Notes under the pieces: generated by a model
The model's input: only the letters and a program-made list of their open reading frames with translations
The model's database searches: none
What the model was told of the DNA's origin: nothing
Assembly (NCBI GenBank): GCA_017475875.1
Contig: JAFVET010000187.1
Location: forward strand, 1 to 8,745
Reading direction: 5' to 3'
DNA: 8,745 nucleotides
DNA from: Candidatus Methanomethylophilaceae archaeon
GTDB lineage: Archaea; Thermoplasmatota; Thermoplasmata; Methanomassiliicoccales; Methanomethylophilaceae
Translations under genes and position numbers: made by a program
Shown: positions 1 to 5,749 of the stretch, in pieces
Numbering within the stretch: position 1 is the first letter of the stretch
Layout of the letters: the number at the start of each line of letters is the position of its first letter

Positions 1-290
1 ACCTTGCCGTCGTAGTTGGCATCGGCGAGGGGGTAGGTCGTCTTCCAGTTCACGTCGTTGGTGGAATCGTTGTCGGTGTTGCTCGAAACGATCCATTTCA
101 CGATGCTGACGTCCGTCTTGTCGATGACGTCGTCACCGTTTGCGTTGCCGTAGATCCTGAGGCGGGTGTCGTCGAAGGAGACACTGCTGTGGTCCTCGGA
201 TTCGGACTTGTTCAGTACCATGAAGACGGCCACCGCGGCGATTGCCACGATGACCACTGCGATGATCGCGAACATGATTTTCTTGTCCAA
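1..290 (-). CDS. Membrane-anchored protein with dockerin-like Ca2+-binding repeats (N-terminal part, truncated by window edge)
   Basis: Only the first 96 codons are visible; the gene runs off the left edge. I chose the TTG at 290-288 as start because GGTGA, a good archaeal ribosome-binding site, lies four bases before it; an in-frame ATG at 275 is the alternative. Residues 3-28 form a lysine-flanked hydrophobic segment (signal peptide or anchor, no lipobox cysteine). A short polar linker follows. Residues 49-60 match a type I dockerin calcium loop: acidic or Asn residues at loop positions 1, 3, 5 and 12 (N49, N51, D53, D60), then a hydrophobic helix. A second loop begins at D90 (D90, N92, D94, G95) and is cut off. 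Dockerins normally bind cohesins, but in archaea such pairs also occur as parts of larger secreted proteins, for example fused to substrate-binding domains. The rest of this protein is unknown, so its function cannot be set. It is transcribed away from the isoprenoid operon. Confidence 0.75.
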   Translation of the reverse strand, partial: MDKKIMFAIIAVVIVAIAAVAVFMVLNKSESEDHSSVSFDDTRLRIYGNANGDDVIDKTDVSIVKWIVSSNTDNDSTNDVNWKTTYPLADANYDGK

Positions 291-322
291 TATGTCACCG
301 ATATTGGATTACATGTCCAACC

Positions 323-330
323 TATTTAAA
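323..330 (-). promoter_or_regulatory. TATA box for the dockerin-like gene
   Basis: The minus strand reads TTTAAATA here. Its centre is about 26 bases before position 300, which would give a leader of roughly 10 bases holding the GGTGA ribosome-binding site at 299-295 and the TTG start at 290. The spacing fits archaeal promoters. The upstream B-recognition element is not clear. Confidence 0.5.
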
Positions 331-495
331 AAGAAATAGAAACGTAAACGGATTACGACAACCGGTGGGACTCGCCGACACACGTGGTAGATACCCTCCG
401 AAACGTCGGGAACCGGACCTGTGGCGTATGTGAACCGTCTCCGAAGGGCCGAGTGTGCCGGTCGTACGGCTATGGACGGACAGACCCATCCTTCA
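331..495. other. Intergenic region, no gene recognised
   Basis: This GC-rich stretch lies between two outward-facing promoters. No open frame in it looks coding. Only short potential hairpins are visible (for example CCGA/TCGG at 398-409 and GCCG/CGGC at 457-470). I could not match it to a tRNA, SRP RNA, RNase P RNA or box C/D RNA. It may be upstream regulatory sequence or hold an unrecognised small RNA. Confidence 0.4.
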
Positions 496-504
496 TTTTA
501 AAAT
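496..504 (+). promoter_or_regulatory. TATA box for the isoprenoid operon
   Basis: TTTTAAAAT is followed by further A/T-rich sequence and its centre is about 28 bases before the ATG at 528. Transcription would therefore begin at or a few bases before the start codon, giving a leaderless or nearly leaderless mRNA. The only SD-like string, AAGGAT at 511-516, is 11 bases from the ATG and would probably lie upstream of the transcript start. Confidence 0.5.
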
Positions 505-527
505 AATAATAAGGATACGGGCATTCG

Positions 528-1298
528 ATGATTCTCATAAAGCTTGGCGGTAGCGTCATAACCGACAAGTACGCGTACCGCTCCTTCGATGCGGAGACCG
601 TCGCCAGGCTCTGCAGGGAGATCGCCGAGTCCGACCAGGGGACCGTCGTGGTCCACGGGGCCGGGTCCTTCGGTCACATCTTGGCGAAACGTTACGCCCT
701 CAACTCCGGTCTGGTCGATTTCGGACAGGTTCCCGCGGTCGCGCAGGTCCAGTACGACGTTCGCGAACTCAACTCGCGCATCGTCCGCGCCCTCATGGAC
801 GTGGGGCTTCCGGCGGTTGGCGTGCCTCCCGGATCCTGCTTCGTGATGGATGATGGGAAACTCGACGTCGGCGAGGCCGAGGCCGTGAAACGGCTGTACA
901 ACATAGGTGTGATGCCGGTCACCTTCGGCGACGTCGTCATGGACCGCAAGAGGACCTTCGGCATATGTTCCGGGGATCAGCTCATGGAAGTCCTCGCGAA
1001 GATGTTCAAGCCGAAGCTCTCGGTGTTCGTCAGCGACGTGGACGGTCTGTACACCGCGAATCCGAAGGACGATCCCGGGGCGGAGCTTATTCCAGAGGTC
1101 ACCCCCGAGGTTCTGAAGAAGATCTCGGCCGATTCCGACGTCGACGACGTCACGGGTGGGGTCATCGGGAAGATGGAATCGATGTTGGCCATGTGTTCGG
1201 AAGGAAGCGAATGCGTCATGGTCAACGGAAAGGTCCCCGGACGCCTCAAATCGGTCTTGATGGGGGAGGAAACCGTTTGTACTAGAGCGAGGGCCTGA
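528..1298 (+). CDS. ipk: Isopentenyl phosphate kinase
   Basis: This 256-residue cytosolic kinase of the amino acid kinase fold phosphorylates isopentenyl phosphate with ATP to give IPP, the last step of the archaeal alternative mevalonate pathways. The N-terminus (MILIKLGGSVITDK) carries the glycine-rich nucleotide loop with K5 and K14. The motif HGAGSFGH at 43-50 ends in H50, the histidine that marks IPK against other members of the fold. Further family motifs are FGDVV near 134, SGDQLMEVLA near 150, the nucleotide-contact stretch VFVSDVDGLYTANPK and TGGVIGKM near residue 210. Length is normal for the family. It is the first gene of a three-gene operon: its stop is separated by one base from the next start, and the two downstream genes use its product directly. 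The start is fixed by the conserved MILIKLGGS N-terminus and a TATA box about 28 bases upstream. Catalytic residues are intact, so I expect an active enzyme. Confidence 0.95.
   Translation: MILIKLGGSVITDKYAYRSFDAETVARLCREIAESDQGTVVVHGAGSFGHILAKRYALNSGLVDFGQVPAVAQVQYDVRELNSRIVRALMDVGLPAVGVPPGSCFVMDDGKLDVGEAEAVKRLYNIGVMPVTFGDVVMDRKRTFGICSGDQLMEVLAKMFKPKLSVFVSDVDGLYTANPKDDPGAELIPEVTPEVLKKISADSDVDDVTGGVIGKMESMLAMCSEGSECVMVNGKVPGRLKSVLMGEETVCTRARA
1289..1293 (+). promoter_or_regulatory. Ribosome-binding site for the IPP isomerase gene
   Basis: GAGGG lies inside the end of ipk, six bases before the ATG at 1300. With only one base between the two genes, this supports translation from a shared mRNA. 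Confidence 0.6.
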
Positions 1299-1299
1299 C

Positions 1300-2352
1300 A
1301 TGACGATACAGAACCGCAAAGCGGACCACATAAACATCTGCGCCAGGGAGGACATCACCCCCGGACACTGTTACTGGGACGACATCAGACCAGTGCACAA
1401 CGCACTGCCCGAAATCGATGCCGACGAGATAGACATGTCGTGCACGCTGTTCGGCAAGAGGCTCGAGATGCCCCTGGTGGTCACGGCCATCACGGGAGGG
1501 TTCCCGGGAGCGACCAAGATAAACGCCAATATAGCCAAGGCCTGTGCCGAGATGGGTGTGGCGATGGGTGTCGGAAGCGAACGTGCGGGGATCACCGGAT
1601 ATTTCCCGGAGAGCTTCTACGTCGTGAAGGACTACGACGTCCCTCTGGTGATAGGGAACATAGGTGCACCGCAGCTCGTACCGCAGAACGGCCACGCCCC
1701 GTTCACGCACCACGACGTCCAATCGGCCATGGATCTGGTGGACGCGGACATCATGGCGGTCCACCTCAACTTCCTCCAGGAGGTCGTACAGCCCGAGGGT
1801 GACGTCAACGCGCGCGGGTGTACCGAGGCGATCGCGGACCTCGCCAAGGAGTTCCCGATCATGGTCAAGGAGACGGGAGGAGGCGTATCGGCCGACGTCG
1901 CCCGCAGGATTTCAGGATTGGGGATACGCGGGATAGACGTCGCAGGCATGGGCGGGACAAGTTTCGCAGCTGTGGAGCAATACCGTGCCATGGTGGCCAG
2001 TGATAAGATCCATGCCGCCCTCGGTGCCACTTTCTTCGATTGGGGGATACCGTCTCCGGTCGCGGTGAGCCAGGTGAAGGACTGCGGCCTTCCGGTGATA
2101 GCGTCAGGAGGGGTCCTGAACGGGATACACGTGGCTTCCTCGATAATGCTCGGCGCCACCGCGGCCGGACTGGCCAACGCGGTCCTGCGCGAAGCCATGG
2201 ACTCCACCGCTGCCGTCGTGGAAAAACTGACTATCATAAAGGAGGAGCTGAAGGCGGCGATGCTGCTGACCGGTTGCTCCAACCTGAAAGAGCTCTCCAA
2301 GGCGCCGAAGGTTATCCTCGGGGAGACGAGACAATGGATGGATTCGTTATGA
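1300..2352 (+). CDS. fni: Type 2 isopentenyl-diphosphate delta-isomerase (FMN-dependent)
   Basis: This 350-residue enzyme interconverts IPP and DMAPP using reduced FMN, with Mg2+ holding the diphosphate. It is unrelated to the bacterial/eukaryotic type 1 isomerase. The N-terminus has the conserved RKADHI element (residues 6-11). TITGGFPG-like sequence at 62-70 and GVGSERAG near 91 belong to the FMN/substrate site of the TIM barrel. HLNFLQEVVQPEGD at 155-168 contains N157, Q160 and E161, the substrate and Mg2+ ligands in characterised archaeal homologues. VKETGGG (K190) and the glycine-rich phosphate-binding segments around 213-220 and 268-275 complete the signature. Length is typical. Its stop overlaps the start of the prenyltransferase gene in ATGA, so the enzyme supplying the allylic primer DMAPP is made together with the enzyme that elongates it. 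Confidence 0.95.
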   Translation: MTIQNRKADHINICAREDITPGHCYWDDIRPVHNALPEIDADEIDMSCTLFGKRLEMPLVVTAITGGFPGATKINANIAKACAEMGVAMGVGSERAGITGYFPESFYVVKDYDVPLVIGNIGAPQLVPQNGHAPFTHHDVQSAMDLVDADIMAVHLNFLQEVVQPEGDVNARGCTEAIADLAKEFPIMVKETGGGVSADVARRISGLGIRGIDVAGMGGTSFAAVEQYRAMVASDKIHAALGATFFDWGIPSPVAVSQVKDCGLPVIASGGVLNGIHVASSIMLGATAAGLANAVLREAMDSTAAVVEKLTIIKEELKAAMLLTGCSNLKELSKAPKVILGETRQWMDSL

Positions 2353-3332
2353 ATGCCAAAGAATATCTGAAGAAACTGTCCTCCGAGCTGGACGGCCCCA
2401 TCAGGAGCTACATCGCCGACGAGGAACCAAAGAATCTGATCGAGTCTTCCAGGCAGTACCCCTACGCGGGAGGCAAAAGGATGCGCCCCGCCATGGTCCT
2501 GGCGGCGTGCGGTGCGGTCGGTGGCCGTACCGAGGATGCGATGCCCTTGGCCGTCGCCATCGAATACATCCACAATTTCACGTTGATCCACGACGACCTC
2601 ATGGACGGAGACGAGGTCCGCAGGGGAATGACCACGATCCACGTCGGATACGGGATGCCCACGGCCGTCCTCGCCGGAGACGCCCTCTTCGCCAAGGCCT
2701 TCCAGATCATGGCTGACATGGACATTTCCGGAGAAAAGCTGAAGGAGGTCATGCAGTACGTCACGCTGTCCGTCTGGGACCTTGCCCGCGGACAGCAGAT
2801 GGACGTCAACAACGAGGGGAAGCTCGTTCCAGAGGAGGTCTACATCGAGACCATCAAACTGAAGACCAGCGTCCTGTTCGCCGCGGCCGCCGCAGGCGGA
2901 GCGATCGTCGGAGGTGCCGACAAGAAGACCGTGGAGGCGATCCACGCCTATGCTTTGGACCTGGGACTGGGCTTCCAGATGTTCGACGATTACCTCGGTG
3001 TGGCTGGTGACCCGAAGAAGACTGGCAAGTCCGCAGGCAACGACCTCCGCAAGGGGAAGTGCACCTGTCTCATCACCCATGCGATGCGCACGATCACCGA
3101 CGAGAAGGACATGGCCAAGCTGAAGTCCGTCCTCGGAAACCTCGATGCGACCGACGAGGAATGCGCCGCGGCCACGGAGGTCCTCCGCAGGAACGGTTCC
3201 ATCGATTACGCGCTCTCACTCGCAAGGGACAAAGTCGAATCGGCCAAATCCCGTCTCGGCGTCCTCGCGGATTCTGAATACAAGGACTTCATGATCGCCC
3301 TGGCGGATTTCGCCATCGACCGTGAGGTCTGA
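2349..3332 (+). CDS. idsA: Short-chain prenyl diphosphate synthase, probably geranylgeranyl diphosphate synthase
   Basis: This all-helical trans-prenyltransferase of 327 residues adds IPP units to an allylic primer. GGKRMRP at 41-47 is the IPP-binding motif. The first aspartate-rich motif is DDLMD at 82-86, followed by the usual RRG; the second is DDYLG at 213-217, with K225 and the NDLRKGK element after it. The fifth residue before the first motif is F77. An aromatic side chain there limits the product to C20 in characterised archaeal GGPP synthases, so GGPP, the precursor of archaeal ether lipids, is the likely product; this is inference from family knowledge. I start at the ATG overlapping the isomerase stop (2349), which has a GGATGGAT ribosome-binding-like string five bases upstream. 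An in-frame ATG at 2334 would add five residues and cannot be excluded. It is the last gene of the operon; a strong hairpin follows. Confidence 0.93.
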   Translation: MNAKEYLKKLSSELDGPIRSYIADEEPKNLIESSRQYPYAGGKRMRPAMVLAACGAVGGRTEDAMPLAVAIEYIHNFTLIHDDLMDGDEVRRGMTTIHVGYGMPTAVLAGDALFAKAFQIMADMDISGEKLKEVMQYVTLSVWDLARGQQMDVNNEGKLVPEEVYIETIKLKTSVLFAAAAAGGAIVGGADKKTVEAIHAYALDLGLGFQMFDDYLGVAGDPKKTGKSAGNDLRKGKCTCLITHAMRTITDEKDMAKLKSVLGNLDATDEECAAATEVLRRNGSIDYALSLARDKVESAKSRLGVLADSEYKDFMIALADFAIDREV

Positions 3333-3333
3333 C

Positions 3334-3364
3334 GCCTCTGGCGGGCCGACGGCCCGCCTCAGGC
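3334..3364. terminator. GC-rich hairpin between convergent idsA and radB
   Basis: GGCGGGCC (3340-3347) and GGCCCGCC (3351-3358) form a perfect 8-bp stem with a three-base loop. After a 2x2 internal loop, a further GCCT/AGGC pairing extends it to 3334-3364. It starts just after the idsA stop and overlaps the last codons of radB, where either transcript could use it. No long T-tract follows, so termination is inferred from position. Confidence 0.5.
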
Positions 3365-4021
3365 ATCTTCTATACCCGTTTCGGTTATCCTGTACAACGA
3401 CGAGCGTCCCTCGGGGATGCTCCTGTGTTTCATTATCACCGCTTTGCGACGACCCGTCTCGTCCTTTTTCTCCAGACGCACTATGGTCTTAGCGTTGTGA
3501 TGCAACGGGTGCCCTCCGAGGAATTCGACGCTACCGGTTCCGATGTTGGCGTAGACCTGTGACGTCACTAATATGCCTATATCGTGCTGGCGGGCGGTGT
3601 TGAGGAGGACCTCGGTCTGCCTGATGAAATCGTTGCGGCAACGGGGGTCGTCGTATTTCAGACGGTAGAACATGGTGAGGGAATCGATTACCACTAAGCT
3701 GATGGCTCCCGAAGCCGCCAGTTTCGCTATCTTGTCGATGCGGTCCGATTGTTCCTCGAAACTGTGGACCTGGAATATCAGAAGGTTGCGGATGGCGTCG
3801 TCATGGTCCTTGAACACCTGACCGAGACGTTCGTACGACAGGCCTTCGGTGTCGATATACGCGACCCTTTTCCCGGAAATCGCCACGTTGCGGGCTATCT
3901 GGAGGCAGACGTTGGTCTTACCAGTGCCCGCCTCTCCGTAGAACAGGGTCACGCTGCCCTGTTCGATGCCTCCGCCCAGGATGCGGTCCAGTTTGTCGCA
4001 TCCGAAAGGAATCCTGTCCAC
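3359..4021 (-). CDS. radB: DNA repair and recombination protein RadB
   Basis: RadB is a euryarchaeal RecA-family paralogue of about 220-240 residues that consists essentially of the ATPase core. It binds DNA and is thought to assist RadA in homologous recombination. This 220-residue protein begins with the family's PFGCDKLDRILGGGIE segment, has Walker A GEAGTGKT at 29-36, the YIDTEG segment at 55-60, Walker B LVVID at 109-113 and TSQVYAN at 153-159. It lacks the N-terminal helix-hairpin-helix domain of RadA, which is why I call RadB. The start is a GTG. No purine-rich ribosome-binding site precedes it, and a TATA box centred about 25 bases upstream points to a leaderless transcript starting at the GTG. 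It is a single-gene unit convergent with the isoprenoid operon. No oddities in the ATPase motifs. Confidence 0.93.
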   Translation of the reverse strand: MDRIPFGCDKLDRILGGGIEQGSVTLFYGEAGTGKTNVCLQIARNVAISGKRVAYIDTEGLSYERLGQVFKDHDDAIRNLLIFQVHSFEEQSDRIDKIAKLAASGAISLVVIDSLTMFYRLKYDDPRCRNDFIRQTEVLLNTARQHDIGILVTSQVYANIGTGSVEFLGGHPLHHNAKTIVRLEKKDETGRRKAVIMKHRSIPEGRSSLYRITETGIEDA

Positions 4022-4041
4022 ACGGGGGGTAGAGCGCTATC

Positions 4042-4050
4042 GTTTAAAAG
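4042..4050 (-). promoter_or_regulatory. TATA box for radB
   Basis: The minus strand reads CTTTTAAAC. Its centre is about 25 bases before the GTG start at 4021, and the sequence between has no SD-like purine run, so a leaderless mRNA is expected. Confidence 0.5.
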
Positions 4051-4057
4051 GGGTTGG

Positions 4058-4074
4058 GGCCGGCTATGCCGGCC
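4058..4074 (-). terminator. Hairpin after the small membrane protein gene
   Basis: GGCCGGC and GCCGGCC form a perfect 7-bp stem with a three-base TAT loop, six bases beyond the stop of the upstream minus-strand gene. On the minus strand a TTTT run follows about nine bases later, within the radB TATA box. Position suggests a terminator; the T-run is distant. Confidence 0.4.
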
Positions 4075-4080
4075 AGTGTT

Positions 4081-4392
4081 TCATTTCTTGTCCCTTCCGT
4101 CGTCGGATGCCGAACCGTTGACGGATTGGATGTCGTCGATCTCGTAGTTGCCGCTCTGGGGGTCCTGTTTCTTTATAATGTAATACGGGACGGCCAGGAT
4201 GGTCGTGACCACGAATATGATGACACCTATCGCAAGGAGAACGATCACCGCTAGCACGGCAATTGTAGCGATCGATTCCAGGACTCCTGGTTGCAGTATC
4301 ACCCATACGACGACCGCCAGGATGGCGATCACCGCTATCGCGATGAGCCCTATCCCGAGCGCCGTCTTCGCTCCGCTCTCTTTCTCGGCCAT
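4081..4392 (-). CDS. Small two-helix membrane protein of unknown function
   Basis: I do not recognise a family for this 103-residue protein. After a short charged N-terminus (MAEKESGAK) there are two long hydrophobic stretches, about residues 10-34 and 38-72. The second may be one long helix or contain a short break. A hydrophilic, acidic tail from about residue 74 to 103 ends in lysines. GAGGTG sits five bases before the ATG and overlaps the stop codon of the upstream gene. With only nine bases between the genes, it is almost certainly cotranscribed and probably translationally coupled with the TIGR00266/AIM24 protein. A membrane partner for that protein is a reasonable guess but rests only on the pairing. 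The helix pattern and the strong ribosome-binding site make it a real gene. Confidence 0.8.
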   Translation of the reverse strand: MAEKESGAKTALGIGLIAIAVIAILAVVVWVILQPGVLESIATIAVLAVIVLLAIGVIIFVVTTILAVPYYIIKKQDPQSGNYEIDDIQSVNGSASDDGRDKK

Positions 4393-4397
4393 GGCAG

Positions 4398-4403
4398 CAC
4401 CTC
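4398..4403 (-). promoter_or_regulatory. Ribosome-binding site overlapping the upstream stop codon
   Basis: GAGGTG lies five bases before the ATG at 4392 and shares bases with the TGA stop at 4404-4402 of the upstream gene. This geometry suits translational coupling of the two genes. Confidence 0.65.
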
Positions 4404-5082
4404 AGTTTCCGGTAGAGGGGAGGAACGGATAGATGGCCATCGCGAGGTCGTCGAGCGTCAGCGACTGTATGACGATCTTGCCGGGTCCGGTGAGAGTCGT
4501 CACGAAGAAGCCCTCGCCACCGAATATCGAGGTCTTTACGCTTCCGGCGGACGCGATGTCGTATTTGACGCTCTCCTCCCAGGCCACCGCATTGGAAGTC
4601 GAGACCTTGTACGTCTCGCCCGGTTTGAGGTCGATTATGTTCAGGTCACCGCAGGCATGGATGAACCCGTAACCGGAACCGGACAGCTTCTGGAGGATGA
4701 ATCCCTCCCCGCCGAAGAGTCCCGCACCGAGTTTCTTCTGGAACGCGAGGTCCACCTTCACGGACTCTTCGCCGCCGAGGTAACTGGAACTCTGGCAGAT
4801 CCAGCTTCCTTTGCTCAGATCTACGTCGAGGATTTTTCCAGGGGCGTTGCCCGCAAGGGCCACGACACCGTTCCCGCCGGTGCTGCGGTATTTCACAAGG
4901 AACATGGACGCCCCGGACACGGAACGCTTGAGTCCGGACATGAATCCGCCCTCCATCTTCGTGTCCATGCTGACGTTCCCGCTCATGAACACCATCGCAC
5001 CCGACCTGGAGTTGATGACCTCTCCCGAGTCCATCTGGATGTTCACAAATTGAAGGTTACTTCCGTTTATAGTGTACTTCAT
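4402..5082 (-). CDS. TIGR00266/AIM24 family protein
   Basis: This 226-residue protein belongs to the AIM24-like beta-rich family found in bacteria and archaea, whose biochemical role is unsettled; the yeast namesake is a mitochondrial inner membrane protein. The family's threefold internal pseudo-repeat is visible: GGFMSGLKRSVSG near 45-57, GLFGGEGFILQKLSG near 121-135 and SIFGGEGFFVTTLTG near 185-199, each followed by a short strand segment (VVALAG, GFIHACG, KIVIQS). There is no signal peptide or membrane helix. The ATG at 5082 has GGGGAT five bases upstream and is the first Met of the conserved N-terminus. It is followed at nine bases by a small membrane protein gene, apparently in the same transcript, and diverges from bud32 across a 49-base promoter region. 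The family call is firm; function is unknown. Confidence 0.88.
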   Translation of the reverse strand: MKYTINGSNLQFVNIQMDSGEVINSRSGAMVFMSGNVSMDTKMEGGFMSGLKRSVSGASMFLVKYRSTGGNGVVALAGNAPGKILDVDLSKGSWICQSSSYLGGEESVKVDLAFQKKLGAGLFGGEGFILQKLSGSGYGFIHACGDLNIIDLKPGETYKVSTSNAVAWEESVKYDIASAGSVKTSIFGGEGFFVTTLTGPGKIVIQSLTLDDLAMAIYPFLPSTGN

Positions 5083-5131
5083 GTACTATCCCCGTGCAAT
5101 CATATCTATATTCCGATATAAATGTAGTTTT
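5083..5131. promoter_or_regulatory. Divergent promoter region shared by the AIM24-family gene and bud32
   Basis: Only 49 bases separate the two divergent start codons, and both TATA boxes must lie in the A/T-rich block 5102-5123. For bud32, CTATATT at 5106-5112 is centred about 23 bases before the ATG at 5132. For the leftward gene, TTTATATCG at 5122-5114 would start transcription near 5092, just before its GGGGAT site. A second leftward option, TATAGATA at 5110-5103, would give a leaderless start. Which box serves which gene cannot be decided from sequence alone. Confidence 0.5.
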
Positions 5132-5749
5132 ATGACTGACGGTAGCCGTATCGCAGAAGGTGCTGAGGCCGTTGTGGAACGTACTGTCTTCATGGGACGC
5201 GAAGCGATCGTGAAGACCCGCGTTCCGAAGCGGTACCGCATACCTCAGTTGGATTCACACATCCAGTCGGTCCGCACCCGCGGGGAGGCCCGTCTGATCC
5301 GCGAGGCCCGCAGGGCCGGGGTCAGGACCCCTTGCATATACGATGTCGATCCCGTATCGGCCAGGATGGTCCTCGAGTTCGTGGAGGGTCCGACGGTCAA
5401 GGAAGTGATCGATTCCGGTTCAGACGAGGCTTTGGAGGTATGCCGCAAGGTCGGTGAGACGGTTGCACGCCTGCATTCGGCCGGACTGTGCCACGGGGAC
5501 CTCACTACTTCCAACATGATATGGAGGTCGGGACAGGTCTGTCTGATCGATTTCTCGATGGGTTCCAAGGCCGAACTCGAGGACATAGGGGTCGACGTGC
5601 GTCTGCTCGAACGTTCGTTTACGTCCGCGCACGCGGGCAGGGCGGACCTGTTGGACGCCATGATGGATTCGTACTATGGTCACGTCAGGGATCCGGATGC
5701 GGTCCGCAGGAAGGTGGAGGACATCCGCAACAGGGGAAGGTACACATGA
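5132..5749 (+). CDS. bud32: KEOPS complex serine/threonine kinase Bud32
   Basis: Bud32 is the small atypical kinase/ATPase of the KEOPS complex, which with Kae1 makes the t6A modification at position 37 of ANN-decoding tRNAs. The 205-residue length fits a stand-alone archaeal Bud32. Visible motifs are the compact nucleotide loop EGAEAVV at 9-15, the ATP-binding lysine K28, the family hallmark KRYRIPQLD at 33-41, E52 in the helix after RTRGEA, the catalytic loop HGDLTTSNM at 121-129 with D123 and N128, and the metal-binding DFS at 140-142 in place of DFG, as is usual here. The basic C-terminal tail ends RGRYT. I start at the ATG at 5132; an upstream in-frame ATG at 5072 would extend into the opposite gene and the promoter. 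No SD precedes it, so it is probably leaderless. The stop overlaps the next gene in ATGA. Confidence 0.93.
   Translation: MTDGSRIAEGAEAVVERTVFMGREAIVKTRVPKRYRIPQLDSHIQSVRTRGEARLIREARRAGVRTPCIYDVDPVSARMVLEFVEGPTVKEVIDSGSDEALEVCRKVGETVARLHSAGLCHGDLTTSNMIWRSGQVCLIDFSMGSKAELEDIGVDVRLLERSFTSAHAGRADLLDAMMDSYYGHVRDPDAVRRKVEDIRNRGRYT
5732..5740 (+). promoter_or_regulatory. Ribosome-binding site for the XTP/dITP diphosphatase gene
   Basis: AGGGGAAGG lies within the last codons of bud32, five bases before the ATG at 5746. It fixes this ATG as the start rather than earlier in-frame codons inside bud32. Confidence 0.6.

Noticed and set aside
331..495. A structured RNA gene (SRP RNA, RNase P RNA, box C/D RNA or tRNA)
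   Set aside because: None of the diagnostic conserved elements could be found on either strand, and only 4-5 bp stems are visible.
498..1358. A 286-codon open frame on the minus strand opposite ipk
   Set aside because: It covers the ipk promoter and coding region; its predicted protein is rich in His, Arg, Asp and Gly with no family features, typical of an antisense shadow.
2040..2348. In-frame extension upstream of idsA
   Set aside because: It would lie almost wholly inside fni in another frame, and its residues do not resemble the family N-terminus. The ATG at 2349 gives a normal-length protein.
1632..3080. A 482-codon open frame on the minus strand
   Set aside because: It lies fully antisense to fni and idsA, whose protein motifs are unmistakable. 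Long antisense frames are expected in high-G+C coding DNA with few T/A-rich stop triplets. The translation shows no recognisable domain.
4291..5121. A 276-codon open frame on the plus strand
   Set aside because: It is antisense to the AIM24-family gene and part of the small membrane protein gene, both of which have good ribosome-binding sites and family or helix features.
5488..5745. In-frame extension upstream of rdgB
   Set aside because: It overlaps the catalytic part of bud32 in another frame; the ATG at 5746 has a good ribosome-binding site and begins at the conserved family N-terminus.
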